Origin: Saccharopolyspora indica
GTDB taxonomy: Bacteria; Actinomycetota; Actinomycetes; Mycobacteriales; Pseudonocardiaceae
Direction: 5' to 3'
DNA length: 64,000 nt
Assembly: GCF_027853965.1 (NCBI RefSeq)
Contig: NZ_JAQGLB010000002.1
Coordinates: 496,001-560,000 of the forward strand
The notes under the pieces were generated by a model, which had not been told where the DNA came from, made no database searches, and was given only the letters and a program-made list of their open reading frames with translations. The translations under genes were made by a program, and so were the position numbers. Numbering within the stretch: position 1 is the first letter of the stretch; each line of letters begins with the position of its first letter. Below, piece after piece: positions 49,360-57,908 of the stretch.

Positions 49360-50180
49360 TCGTCCTCCTCCAGCTCGTCCTCGTCCGTGTGGCGCTGGCG
49401 GCCTGCGCGGAGGGTTCGGGCGAGCACGAGGTTGAAGGCGAGCGCCACTTCTCGCGCACCCGGGGTTCCCCACTGGTGGATCGGCATGCACGCGCCTTGG
49501 GCCTGCTGCACCGCCAGGCGGTCCGGCAGCGCGACGGGCAGCACCAGCGGGCCGAAGATGTCCCGCAGCTCGTCGATGCGGAACTGGTGCTCGTGGGACC
49601 GCGGGCGCACCCGGTTCACGATCACGCCGAGCGGCTGGAGCTTCGGGTTGGTGGACTTGCGCTCGGCCTGCACGGCTTCGAAAGCCCGCTGCACGCCGGA
49701 CACCGCGAAGATCGTGGGTTCGGTCACCAGCAGCGCGCGATCGGCGGCGACCAGCGCCGAACGGGTCAGCCTGCCGAGCGAGGGCGGGCAGTCCAGCAGG
49801 ACCAGCTGGTAGGGCAGCTCGCCGTCCTCGATCAGACCGTCCAGTTCGGACAGTGCGGTGGTCAGCCGGGCGAGGTGCTCCTCGTCGTGGTGGCCGTTGT
49901 GGCTCTCGGCGTCCTCGGAGCCGACCAGGACGTCGACCTCCTCGCCCCACGAGCTGCCGCTCACGGCTTCCCGGAGCACCTCCGGACGAGGATCGGCGAG
50001 CACGTCGCTGAGCCCCTTGGTGGTCTCCTCCGGTTCCAGGCACGAGGTCGCGTTGCACTGCGGATCGAGGTCGACGACCAGCGTCCGAACGCCGCGACGC
50101 ATGGCGGCCGAGGCGAGACCGAGCACCACGGTCGTCTTCCCCACGCCGCCCTTGAGACTCAGCACTGCCACGGTCTGCAC
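49356..50180 (-). CDS. ParA/MinD-family ATPase
   Basis: 274 residues from a GTG at 50180, with TAGGCT 6 nt upstream (leaderless). Deviant Walker A LKGGVGKTTVVLG at residue 9, DLDPQCNATSC switch I, VLLDCPPSLGRLTRSAL (Walker B). The C-terminus is acidic (DEDELEEDE). No parB or parS site is adjacent, so this is an orphan ParA, not the chromosomal partition pair. Coupled to lysE through the small ORF. Confidence 0.88.
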   Translation of the reverse strand: MQTVAVLSLKGGVGKTTVVLGLASAAMRRGVRTLVVDLDPQCNATSCLEPEETTKGLSDVLADPRPEVLREAVSGSSWGEEVDVLVGSEDAESHNGHHDEEHLARLTTALSELDGLIEDGELPYQLVLLDCPPSLGRLTRSALVAADRALLVTEPTIFAVSGVQRAFEAVQAERKSTNPKLQPLGVIVNRVRPRSHEHQFRIDELRDIFGPLVLPVALPDRLAVQQAQGACMPIHQWGTPGAREVALAFNLVLARTLRAGRQRHTDEDELEEDE

Positions 50181-50186
50181 GCACGT

Positions 50187-50192
50187 AGCCTA
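50187..50192 (-). promoter_or_regulatory. -10 hexamer for leaderless parA-like gene
   Basis: TAGGCT on the minus strand, 6 nt before the GTG at 50180; no SD. Confidence 0.5.
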
Positions 50193-50393
50193 CGGAACCC
50201 GACACCATCTCAGAACTCGTCCCTGAAACTGGGTTCCGTTGCGGCCGAGGTTCGTGTGCCGGAACCCCCGGCATTGCTCCGATCGAAGCAGACCGGATGC
50301 TGCGACCGGGTTTTCGCCCGCGATCCGCCGAAGCGCTCGCGCGACGCGCTGAGGCGATCGCCACGCCGCCGCGAGATGCCCGCGACCGGCCAT

Positions 50394-50399
50394 TACGCT
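50394..50399 (+). promoter_or_regulatory. -10 hexamer for leaderless methyltransferase gene
   Basis: TACGCT, 7 nt before the ATG at 50407; no SD. Confidence 0.45.
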
Positions 50400-50406
50400 G
50401 CTTGCC

Positions 50407-51132
50407 ATGAGATCCGACGCCGTCCACCAGGTGCTGGAAGCCGAACTCGCCGACGTCCGGCGCCGACGTGGCGGGGAATCGCCGCGCGTCCTCGACGTCG
50501 GTGGCGGCAGCGGGGTGTGGGCGGTGCCGCTGGCCTCCGAGGGCTGCGCGGTGACGGTCGTCGACCCCAGCCCGAACGCGCTGGCCACGCTGCAGCGGCG
50601 CGCGGTCGACGCCGGGGTGGCCGACCGGATCACCCCGCTGCAGGGCGACACCGACGCGCTGGCGGCGCTGGCCCCGGAGGGCGGCGCGGACCTGGTGCTC
50701 GCGCACGGCGTGCTGGAGGTCGTCGACGACGTCGAGGCCGCGATCGCGGCGCTGGCCGCGGCAACGGCTCCCGGCGGCGCGCTGTCGGTGCTGGTCGCCA
50801 ACCGCTACGCCGCGGTCATCGGGCGGGCGCTGGCCGGCCGGGTCTCCGACGCCCTGCAGCTGATCCAGGACGCCGACGGCCGGCTCGACCCGGCCTCGGA
50901 CACCCTCCAGCGGCGGTTCGACGCCGAAGGCCTGGAGCGGGTGCTGACCGCAGGCGGGTTCGCCGTCGAGCGGATCCAGGGTCAGGCGGTGCTCAGCGAT
51001 CTGGTGCCCGGCTCGGTGCTGGACAACAACCCGCGGGCGGCCGACGCGATGGCCGAACTGGAGCGCGTCGCGGCCGTCCGGCCGCCGCTGCGCGACATCG
51101 CGACCCGCCTGCACGCGCTCGCGCGCGCCTGA
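50407..51132 (+). CDS. Class I SAM-dependent methyltransferase
   Basis: 241 residues. Rossmann methyltransferase: motif I VLDVGGGSGVWAVPLA (about residue 28), acidic VTVVDPSPNALATL (motif II), ADLVLAHGVLEVVDD (motif IV), GGALSVLVANRYAA. Resembles UbiE/SmtA-like enzymes found near the DUF3040 gene in other actinobacteria. Substrate unknown. Leaderless by position of TACGCT. Confidence 0.87.
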   Translation: MRSDAVHQVLEAELADVRRRRGGESPRVLDVGGGSGVWAVPLASEGCAVTVVDPSPNALATLQRRAVDAGVADRITPLQGDTDALAALAPEGGADLVLAHGVLEVVDDVEAAIAALAAATAPGGALSVLVANRYAAVIGRALAGRVSDALQLIQDADGRLDPASDTLQRRFDAEGLERVLTAGGFAVERIQGQAVLSDLVPGSVLDNNPRAADAMAELERVAAVRPPLRDIATRLHALARA

Positions 51133-51428
51133 TCTTCGGCCACCGGGCGTGATCGGCGATGCGGCCGGACCGGTGGCGGGATCGCCCGGCAGCCGGGTGA
51201 GCTGGGGCGATGCGTCGTGAGCGGGGAACGGTCGCGCGGCGATCACTGCCCCGAGGGGATGATGTCGGCAACCTCGCACAGCTACCTGCCGGGACCGGGT
51301 AGTACTCGCGTCGCGGGAACCGTATCCTCAGTGGTGACGCCCCCAAGCGTTCGCCGGTCCCCAAGCCCGGATGAGTCGATCATCCCGGTCTCCGGCGCCA
51401 CTGAGACCCCTGTGCCGGAGGAGGAGTC

Positions 51429-51845
51429 ATGCCACTCTCCGAGCACGAGCAGCGACAGCTCGAACAAATCGAGCGCGCGCTCTACGCCGAGGACCCCAAG
51501 TTCGCCTCCACCGTGCGCGGAGGACGACTGCAGCGCCCATCCCGACGCCGGCGGATGCAGGGCATCGCCGTCTTCGCGCTGGGATTGGCCCTGCTGGTAA
51601 TCGGTGCGGTGATCCCGGCTCTGCGGCCGGCCGACATCCCCGTGTTGAGCGTGGTCGGCTTCCTCGTGATGTTCGGCGGAGCAGTGATCGTCCTGTCCGC
51701 GTTGCGCGGTGGCGGGGACGACATCGAGTCGGTGCCGGAGAACGGCGGTGGCGGGCGCCCCAAGCGGGGCTCGAACCGCAGCACCGGACGGAGCTCCTTC
51801 GCCCAGCGCATGGAGGAGCGCTTCCGAAAGCGTTTCGAGCAGTAG
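51429..51845 (+). CDS. DUF3040-family membrane protein
   Basis: 138 residues with GGAGGAG before the ATG. The signature PLSEHEQRQLEQIERALYAE then DPKFASTV opens every DUF3040 protein; two membrane helices follow (about 47-65, FALGLALLVIGAVIPAL; about 75-95, VVGFLVMFGGAVIVLSAL) and a basic tail. It lies near mraZ in Mycobacterium too (Rv2169c region). Function unknown, perhaps envelope-linked. Confidence 0.9.
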   Translation: MPLSEHEQRQLEQIERALYAEDPKFASTVRGGRLQRPSRRRRMQGIAVFALGLALLVIGAVIPALRPADIPVLSVVGFLVMFGGAVIVLSALRGGGDDIESVPENGGGGRPKRGSNRSTGRSSFAQRMEERFRKRFEQ

Positions 51846-51852
51846 AAGATGA

Positions 51853-51891
51853 GCGATGATCGCCGCCAGCCACCTTGGCGGCGATCATCGC
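51853..51891 (+). terminator. Strong hairpin after DUF3040 gene
   Basis: GCGATGATCGCCGCCA and TGGCGGCGATCATCGC, perfect 16-bp arms with a 7-nt loop, then TTTGTG, 7 bp after the stop. Confidence 0.85.
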
Positions 51892-51953
51892 TTTGTGCTG
51901 TCCACGACCGCCGCTCGCAGGGTGCTCCCGGTCAGCCCGAAATCGCCCGCTAT

Positions 51954-52045
51954 GGCTCCGTTTCCGCTGGTAAAGACCCGTGAGTGCTTTGGGGTGCTAT
52001 AGCCCCACAAAACACTCACGGGTTCTGAGCAGTGGAAACGGAGCC
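51954..52045. repeat. Palindromic element, copy 2
   Basis: Outer arms GGCTCCGTTTCCGCTG and CAGTGGAAACGGAGCC (one mismatch), inner arms ACCCGTGAGTG and CACTCACGGGT, centre GGGGTGCTATAGCCCC. It lies between convergent DUF3040 and transglutaminase genes, inverted relative to copy 1 at 29482. Confidence 0.82.
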
Positions 52046-52076
52046 GCGGTGGTGTCTCGCGGGCCTGGCCAGGGCG

Positions 52077-54320
52077 TCAGGGACTGGCCGGGCGGAGCTG
52101 GAGGACCGAGCGCGGGAACAGGCGGGAGCGGAGGTCCAGCGGGGCCGCTCGGCGGAGGCTGGCCAGCACCTCGTGCAGGGTTTCCGGCAGCGAGTCGTCC
52201 GGCTGGCCGCCCTGCGGGGCGTACCACTCCCGCTCCACCGCGCTGACCAGCGCTCGCAGCGCCTTCGCCCCGGATTCGTCCAGGCCGTGGTGCTCGAGCA
52301 GCTTGGTGGCCACCTGGCGCGCCGTGTCCGTCGTGGCGGGCCGCGCGCCGCGGTCCTGGAACTCGTCGAGCACCTCCTGCCAGGCCGACCCCGCCGATCC
52401 GGCGGCGACCGCGCTCAAGCGCTGCCGCCGGCGCACTTCCCGCACCACGCCGGGCGCGGCGAGCAGTGCGAGACCGACGGCCAGCACGCTGAGGACGATC
52501 GGCCACGGGCTGCTCTGCTCGGTCTCCCGCGGATCGGCGGGCGCGACGTCGGAGCCGTCCTCAGGGCGCTCGTCGCCCGGCGCGGGATCCGTCGTCGGCG
52601 GCGTGCTCGGCAGCTCCTGGCCGGGCGGCGGAACCGGCTGCTGCTCCGGCCGCAGCTCGCTGTCCAGGTACTGCGGCAGCGCGGTCCGGCCGTCGCTCAG
52701 CGGCGTCGGGTCGAAGGTCTGCCAGCCCCAGCCGGGGAAGTAGGCCTCCACCCAGGCGTGCGCGTCCTCCGTGGTGATCACCCGCTCGTCGCCGTCCCGG
52801 TACCCGGCGGTGAACCCGACGGCCACCCGCGACGGGACGCCGACGGCGCGCAGCAGCGCGGCCATCGACGAGGCGTACTGCTCGCAGAACCCGCGCTTGC
52901 CGCGGAACAGGAACTCGGAGAGGGCGTCGCCGCCGCCTGCCGGGGCGGTCCGCAGGTCGTAGCGGAAGCCGTTGCGCGGATCGGTGAAGTAGCGGTTGAT
53001 CGCCACCGCCTTGTCGAAGGCGGTGGGAGCGTTCGCGGTCAGCCTGCGGGCCAGGTCGGTGACCTGCGGCGGGATCCCGGTGGCGTCCAGGTACTCCGGC
53101 GCCATCCGCAGCGGCCCGTCGGCCTCGCGCAGCTGGTCCGGCGTCGGATCGGGCACGATCAGCTGCTGGATGTAGGCGCGGCTCTCCTGGTTGGTCTGGG
53201 TGAACACGATCCCGGCGGCCGGGTCGTAGCGCCAGTTCACGCCCATCCCGGACAGGAACCGCGGCATGCCGAACACCGGCAGCCACGGATCCCGGTAGCC
53301 GACGGGCTGGATCTCGACCCGCTCCGCGCTGCCGTCGCCGATGTCGGTGCCCTCCGGCAGCGGGAGCTCGCCGTTGGCCTCGACGCCCTGGGTCAGGCCT
53401 TCCAGCTCCCACCCGCGCTCCGGGTTGAACTTGCGCAGCGTCAACGCGCGCAGGTACGTCGGCTCCCGCAGGCCGCGGACGCGGAACAGCTCCACCTCCC
53501 GGTCCCGGTTGAGCTGGCCGCGCAGCGAGGTGAACGGCTGCAGCCCGATCCCGTCGGTACCGCCGCCGAGCTGCTCGGGCATCGCTCCGGGCAACCGGCC
53601 CTCGGTGCCGACGCCGGTGAACACCACGCCGGTGAGCAGTGCGATCACCCCGGCCACGCCGGCGACCGATGCGGTCGTCGGGCCGAGCAGCGCGCGCGTC
53701 AGCTGCTCGCGGTCCTCGTGGCTGCGCCACCGGCGGTGCTGACCGCCCGAGGCGAGCAGCACGGCGAAGCCCAGCCCGCCCGCGACGAAGGTCCACCACG
53801 GCAGCATGGTCTCGGACAGCGACGCGGGGATCGCGAACACGCACAGCAGCAGCAGACCGCTGACCGCCGGGCTGCGCAGTCCCACCACGATGACGTCGAT
53901 GAGCACCGCGATCACGCCCAGCCCCACGCAGACCAGGGCCTGCAGGGCGGGTTCGGCGGGAACCGGGGGGACACCGGTGCGGATCAGCTCGCCGGCACCG
54001 GACAGCAGGCCGCCGAGCTCGCCGATCGCCGCCGGGCCGGGCAGCAACCCGAGCAGCGCCCGCTCGGTGAACTGCGCGGTGAGCACGACCAGCACCCCGG
54101 CCAGCTGCGCGAAGGCGGTCGCGGTCAGCGGCCAGCGCAGCTTGCGCCCCAGCACCCCGATCGCCGCGACGACGAGGACCGTGAGCACCGCGGGGAACAC
54201 CCAGCGGCTGTCGGCCAGCACGCCGGCGAACGCCGTCGACGCGCACAGCACCGAGAAGGCGGCGGCGGCCGTCGTCACCAGCGAGGTGTCGATGGCAGCC
54301 GTCATCCGGTGCTCGGTCAC
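52077..54320 (-). CDS. TgpA-type membrane transglutaminase-like protein
   Basis: 747 residues from a GTG at 54320 overlapping the DUF58 stop (GTGA). DUF3488 N-terminus with about six membrane helices (to about residue 215), an external segment, then the transglutaminase core: KRGFCEQYASSMAALLRAVG (catalytic Cys), TEDAHAWVEAYFPGWGW (His) and TFDPTPLSDG (Asp). A Pro-rich linker, one more helix (PWPIVLSVLAVGLALLAAPG) and a cytoplasmic DUF4129-like tail follow. Third gene of the MoxR-DUF58-TgpA operon, a widespread envelope-linked module of unclear substrate. Confidence 0.92.
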   Translation of the reverse strand: MTEHRMTAAIDTSLVTTAAAAFSVLCASTAFAGVLADSRWVFPAVLTVLVVAAIGVLGRKLRWPLTATAFAQLAGVLVVLTAQFTERALLGLLPGPAAIGELGGLLSGAGELIRTGVPPVPAEPALQALVCVGLGVIAVLIDVIVVGLRSPAVSGLLLLCVFAIPASLSETMLPWWTFVAGGLGFAVLLASGGQHRRWRSHEDREQLTRALLGPTTASVAGVAGVIALLTGVVFTGVGTEGRLPGAMPEQLGGGTDGIGLQPFTSLRGQLNRDREVELFRVRGLREPTYLRALTLRKFNPERGWELEGLTQGVEANGELPLPEGTDIGDGSAERVEIQPVGYRDPWLPVFGMPRFLSGMGVNWRYDPAAGIVFTQTNQESRAYIQQLIVPDPTPDQLREADGPLRMAPEYLDATGIPPQVTDLARRLTANAPTAFDKAVAINRYFTDPRNGFRYDLRTAPAGGGDALSEFLFRGKRGFCEQYASSMAALLRAVGVPSRVAVGFTAGYRDGDERVITTEDAHAWVEAYFPGWGWQTFDPTPLSDGRTALPQYLDSELRPEQQPVPPPGQELPSTPPTTDPAPGDERPEDGSDVAPADPRETEQSSPWPIVLSVLAVGLALLAAPGVVREVRRRQRLSAVAAGSAGSAWQEVLDEFQDRGARPATTDTARQVATKLLEHHGLDESGAKALRALVSAVEREWYAPQGGQPDDSLPETLHEVLASLRRAAPLDLRSRLFPRSVLQLRPASP

Positions 54321-55564
54321 GGCAGCACCTCCGATTCCGGTGCGGTGGTCTCCCGGCACAGCTGCTGCCAGACGGTGTCGATCGCGGTCGCCGGGCCGGA
54401 CGCGACGACCGCCGTCCAGCCCGCCGCCCGCAGCCGCCGCGCGGCCAGCCGCGGGTCGTGGCCGCCACCGTCGCCGTTCCAGGAGCGGACGTCGAGCAGC
54501 ACCGCCAGGCTCCGCGCGCCCTGCGGCCGGAGCTTGGTCAGCTCGTCCACCGCCGCGGTCGTGGTCTCGCCGAGCACCGCGATCAGCTCCTGACCGGCGC
54601 CGGGGTCGCGGGTGAAGACCAGGTCGCGCTGCGTCGAGGTGCGCACCGCGGCCAGGGCGTCCAGCACCGCGTCGTCGTGCCCCTCGCCGGAGGCCTCCGC
54701 ACCGGTCGCCAGCTGCGCGCAGTCCTCGGTGATCAGCTGCACCTGCTGGCCGTGCTGGTGCAGGTGCAGGCAGAAGCTGGCCACCGCGGACACCGCCCAC
54801 TCCAGGCTGCTGCGCGCCCCGGTGCCCCGGTGCGCCGCGGAGCGGCGGTCGAGCAGCACCGTGACGCCCGCGTGCCACGGTCGTTCCTCGACGCGCACCA
54901 TCAGTTCGTCGCGCCGCGCGGTGGACTTCCAGTGCACGCGCCGGATGTCGTCGCCGTGCCGGTACTGGCGCACCACCGCGTCGTCCTCGCCGTGCCCGGC
55001 GCGCAGCCGCGTCGCGCCGTCCTCGCCGGTGCCCAGCCCGGAGCCCGCGGGCAGCCCGGTGAGCCGGACGACGTGCGGCACCGCGATGAGCCGGCTGCGG
55101 TCGGCCAGCTCGCGCTCGAACTCGGCCAGCCCGAAGGGATCGTCGATGCGGGTGCGCAGCGGTCCGATGTGGTGGATGCCGCGCAGCGCCGGGGACACCG
55201 GGTACTCCAGGATCTTGCCGCCGTGCCTGGGCACCGCGTCCAGCCGGAACCGGTGCCTGCCGCCGAGCGCGTGGGGCGTGTTGTCCTCCAGCGCCAGCCC
55301 GCCGATCGGCAGCCGGCCGCTGGCGGAGAGGTGCAGCCGGACGGTCGCCCGGCCGCCGACCGGGATCCGCACCGGCAGCACTTCGCGCCGGGCGGCGATG
55401 CCGAACCGGGTGCGGCTGGTCAGCAGCAGGGCCAGCAGCGGGAGCGCGATCACGAACGCGGCGACCCGCAGGAGGTCCCGCTCGTCCAGGACCAGCGCGC
55501 ACACACCGGCGGCCACGCCCGCCGCCAACAGGCAGCGCCCGCGGATGGTCAGGCCGGAGAGCAC
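54317..55564 (-). CDS. DUF58 (von Willebrand-like) protein
   Basis: 415 residues from a GTG at 55564, 2 bp after the MoxR gene's TAA. Two N-terminal membrane helices (GRCLLAAGVAAGVCALVL, VAAFVIALPLLALLL), then RLHLSASGRLPIGG and the DUF58 core YRHGDDIRRVHWKSTARRDE, LMVRVEERPWHAGVTVLLDR. The long frame to 56668 is open upstream only as a shadow of moxR. Probable partner of the MoxR ATPase, which may remodel it. Confidence 0.9.
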   Translation of the reverse strand: MLSGLTIRGRCLLAAGVAAGVCALVLDERDLLRVAAFVIALPLLALLLTSRTRFGIAARREVLPVRIPVGGRATVRLHLSASGRLPIGGLALEDNTPHALGGRHRFRLDAVPRHGGKILEYPVSPALRGIHHIGPLRTRIDDPFGLAEFERELADRSRLIAVPHVVRLTGLPAGSGLGTGEDGATRLRAGHGEDDAVVRQYRHGDDIRRVHWKSTARRDELMVRVEERPWHAGVTVLLDRRSAAHRGTGARSSLEWAVSAVASFCLHLHQHGQQVQLITEDCAQLATGAEASGEGHDDAVLDALAAVRTSTQRDLVFTRDPGAGQELIAVLGETTTAAVDELTKLRPQGARSLAVLLDVRSWNGDGGGHDPRLAARRLRAAGWTAVVASGPATAIDTVWQQLCRETTAPESEVLP

Positions 55565-55566
55565 CC

Positions 55567-56595
55567 TTACCTGCGTTCGCGTTCGGTGTCGCCGCGCGGC
55601 ACCGGGGTCCGGCTCAGCAGCTGCCGCACCAGCTCGGTGGTGGAGCGGCGGGCGGCGCGGGCCTCGCTGGTCAGCACCAGCCGGTGGGCCAGCACCGGGA
55701 TCGCCACCGCTTGCACGTCGTCCGGGATGGTGAACTCGCGCCCGGCCAGCGCGGCCTGCGCGCGAGCGGCGCGCACCAGCTGCAGCGTGGAGCGGGGCGA
55801 GGCGCCGAGCCGCAGCTCGGTCAGCTGGCGGGTGGCGGTCACCAGTTCGACCGCGTAGCGGCGGATCTCGGTGGAGACGTGCACCCGGCGCACCGCCTGC
55901 AGCAGGCCCTGCACCTCGGCGGCGTCGGCGACCGGCTGGAGGTCGGCCAGCGGGTCGTGCCCGGCGTGCTCGTCGACCATCGCCAGCTCCGCCTTGAGGT
56001 CCGGGTAGCCGATCGACACCCGGGCGGTGAAGCGGTCCCGCTGGGCCTCCGGAAGCGCGTAGGTGCCTTCCATCTCGATCGGGTTCTGGGTGGCGATGAC
56101 CATGAACGGCGCGCTCAGCGGGTAGGTCTCGCCGTCGACGGTGACCTGCTTCTCTTCCATGCACTCCAGCAGCGCGGACTGCGTCTTCGGCGAGGCGCGG
56201 TTGATCTCGTCGCCGACCACGACGTTGGCGAACACCGGGCCGGGGCGGAACTCGAAGCTCTCGGTCCGCCGGTTGTACACCGACACACCGGTGATGTCGC
56301 TGGGCAGCAGGTCGGGGGTGAACTGGACGCGGCTGACCGTGCAGTCGACGGACCGGGCCAGCGCCTTGGCCAGCGAGGTCTTGCCGACCCCGGGCACGTC
56401 CTCCACCAGCAGGTGGCCTTCGGCCAGCATGGTGACCAGCGCCACCCGCACCACCTCGGGCTTGCCCACCAGCACCTGCTCGACGTTGGCGGCGATGCGC
56501 TGGACGGTCGCGTGCAGCTGGTCCGCACCGGGCGTCACCGGTGCGGCGCCGGCACCGGTCGTCGGGGCACCGGACAACTCGGCTCTGGGCGTCAC
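55567..56595 (-). CDS. MoxR-family AAA+ ATPase
   Basis: 342 residues from a GTG at 56595 with AGGAGGTGGC upstream. Walker A EDVPGVGKTSLAKAL (about 65), Walker B NVVVGDEINRASPKTQ, sensor-1 VIATQNPIEMEGTYALPE, arginine finger QRDRFTARV, and a C-terminal lid. A chaperone-type ATPase for the DUF58 protein. First gene of the operon. Confidence 0.93.
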   Translation of the reverse strand: MTPRAELSGAPTTGAGAAPVTPGADQLHATVQRIAANVEQVLVGKPEVVRVALVTMLAEGHLLVEDVPGVGKTSLAKALARSVDCTVSRVQFTPDLLPSDITGVSVYNRRTESFEFRPGPVFANVVVGDEINRASPKTQSALLECMEEKQVTVDGETYPLSAPFMVIATQNPIEMEGTYALPEAQRDRFTARVSIGYPDLKAELAMVDEHAGHDPLADLQPVADAAEVQGLLQAVRRVHVSTEIRRYAVELVTATRQLTELRLGASPRSTLQLVRAARAQAALAGREFTIPDDVQAVAIPVLAHRLVLTSEARAARRSTTELVRQLLSRTPVPRGDTERERR

Positions 56596-56993
56596 GCCAC
56601 CTCCTGCTCGTCGCGGCGCCCGGGTCCGCCCGAGCGGGTTTCCGCTGCCACTCGCGGGGCACCCGCACCAGCGGAAAGCGCGCGAGTGTCGCTCAAGGCG
56701 CCTCCATGTCTCTGCGGGTCACCTCGCGCCCGGCGCCTGATCCGGGGCGGAGTGCACGTGCAGTGTGCCAAACCGGCGGTACCCGGCGGGCCACCCCGCA
56801 CCCATCCGCCGTCGCCCCACTCCTCCCCACCGGACGGGCCGCGACGGGGGCGGGGCTGGGCGCGCACTGAGCATAACCGCGCACCCGAAGGGGTTGATCA
56901 AGGTCGGGCGGGTGACGCCCCCCACTTCCGGACCACGGGGCACTACCTGCGCAAATGGGGTGGATGGGGGTGGATGGACTGGTGCGTTTCGTG

Positions 56994-57021
56994 TTGACGG
57001 TGGTGTGAAGTGGGGTACTGT
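56994..57021 (+). promoter_or_regulatory. mraZ promoter
   Basis: TTGACG (56994-56999), 16-bp spacer, TACTGT (57016-57021). The -10 overlaps the first MraZ repeats. This gives a leader of about 150 nt before mraZ. Confidence 0.5.
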
Positions 57022-57045
57022 GGGGGAAGGTGGGGCAAACGGGGG
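57011..57045 (+). promoter_or_regulatory. MraZ operator: TGGGG repeats at 10-bp spacing
   Basis: TGGGG at 57011, 57021 and 57031 and a fourth, imperfect CGGGG at 57041, all exactly 10 bp apart. Characterised MraZ proteins bind direct TGGGN repeats with this helical spacing and repress the dcw promoter. Confidence 0.75.
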
Positions 57046-57181
57046 TCCTACCGGCTTTGTCAACACTGCTTTGCTGACACTGGCCTTCACCGGCCACCGG
57101 TGGAAGGCCCTCGTCGGGGCCGCAGTGCGGCGGGTCCGGGTCGCAGGACGAGCGGTCCGGAGTCGGGGGAGGTGGACCGGG

Positions 57182-57613
57182 ATGTTTCTCGGCACCCATC
57201 ACCCGAAGCTCGACGACAAGGGGCGCTTGACGCTGCCGGCGAAGTTCCGGGAAGCACTGGCAGGGGGGCTGATGGTCACCAAGGGACAGGACCACTGCCT
57301 CTACGTCTTCCCGCGCGACGAGTTCGAGCAGATGGCGCGCAAGGTCGCCGAGGCCCCGTTCACCAACGAGGCGGTCCGCGCCTACCAGCGCTACCTGTTC
57401 GCCGGGACCGACGAGCAGGAGCCGGACGGGCAGGGCCGGATCAAGATCGCGACCGAGCTGCGGCGCTACGCCGGGCTGACCAAGGAGTGCGTGGTCATCG
57501 GCGCGATCAACCGGCTGGAGATCTGGCAGGCGGAGAGGTGGCAGAGCTACCTCGACGAGCACGAGGAGGGCTATGCGCAAGCGCGCGAGGAGGTGCTGCC
57601 GGGCGTCTTCTGA
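57182..57613 (+). CDS. mraZ: Transcriptional regulator MraZ
   Basis: 143 residues from the ATG at 57182. Two SpoVT/AbrB-like swapped-hairpin domains: [20 protein letters not shown] then KFR, and [20 protein letters not shown] then [21 protein letters not shown]. Length is normal. First gene of the dcw cluster; binds the TGGGG repeats upstream. Confidence 0.95.
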   Translation: MFLGTHHPKLDDKGRLTLPAKFREALAGGLMVTKGQDHCLYVFPRDEFEQMARKVAEAPFTNEAVRAYQRYLFAGTDEQEPDGQGRIKIATELRRYAGLTKECVVIGAINRLEIWQAERWQSYLDEHEEGYAQAREEVLPGVF

Positions 57614-57831
57614 CCAGTGCAGGCGTTGATGGCGACGATTCGGGTTTCGTGAGGCCTCGGTCCGCTCGGCTTTCGCACGCCTGGTGCATCTTCCCCGGCA
57701 CCAGGACGCGACGGGCGGGCGGGGACCTGACGGGATCCGGACGTCCACGCGAGACACTGGGACACCAGAACATGTCCAGCCGGATCCCGGCACGGCCGAG
57801 CCCTTGACCGGGCCGGCAATACCGACATCGC

Positions 57832-57859
57832 CACGCGCGGGCCTGCGGGCCCGCGCGTG
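57832..57859 (+). promoter_or_regulatory. GC-rich hairpin in the mraZ-rsmH spacer
   Basis: CACGCGCGGGCC and GGCCCGCGCGTG, perfect 12-bp arms with loop TGCG, 49 bp before the rsmH GTG. No T-run; it could be an RNA processing/stability element or a partial attenuator within the 295-bp spacer, which otherwise shows nothing. Confidence 0.45.
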
Positions 57860-57908
57860 CCGGTTGGCGGAGCAGGTCGGGAACGGCACGCGGGAGGGAG
57901 GGTCCGCC

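Larger units (their letters stand above)
56596..57181. other. Divergent intergenic region moxR / mraZ
   Basis: 586 bp. The left half, up to about 56880, shows no gene; frames there are out-of-phase. At 56954-56976 there is ATGGGGTGGATGGGGGTGGA-like G-rich DNA, followed by the mraZ promoter and TGGGG repeats at 56994-57045, then a 135-bp leader to the mraZ ATG. Confidence 0.5.

Noticed and set aside
49356..50180. ParA-like gene as part of chromosome partition/origin
   Set aside because: No parB, parS (TGTTTCACGTGAAACA) or dnaA nearby; an orphan ATPase.
52032..54593. 853-codon plus-strand open frame
   Set aside because: Antisense to the transglutaminase/DUF58 genes; low-complexity composition.
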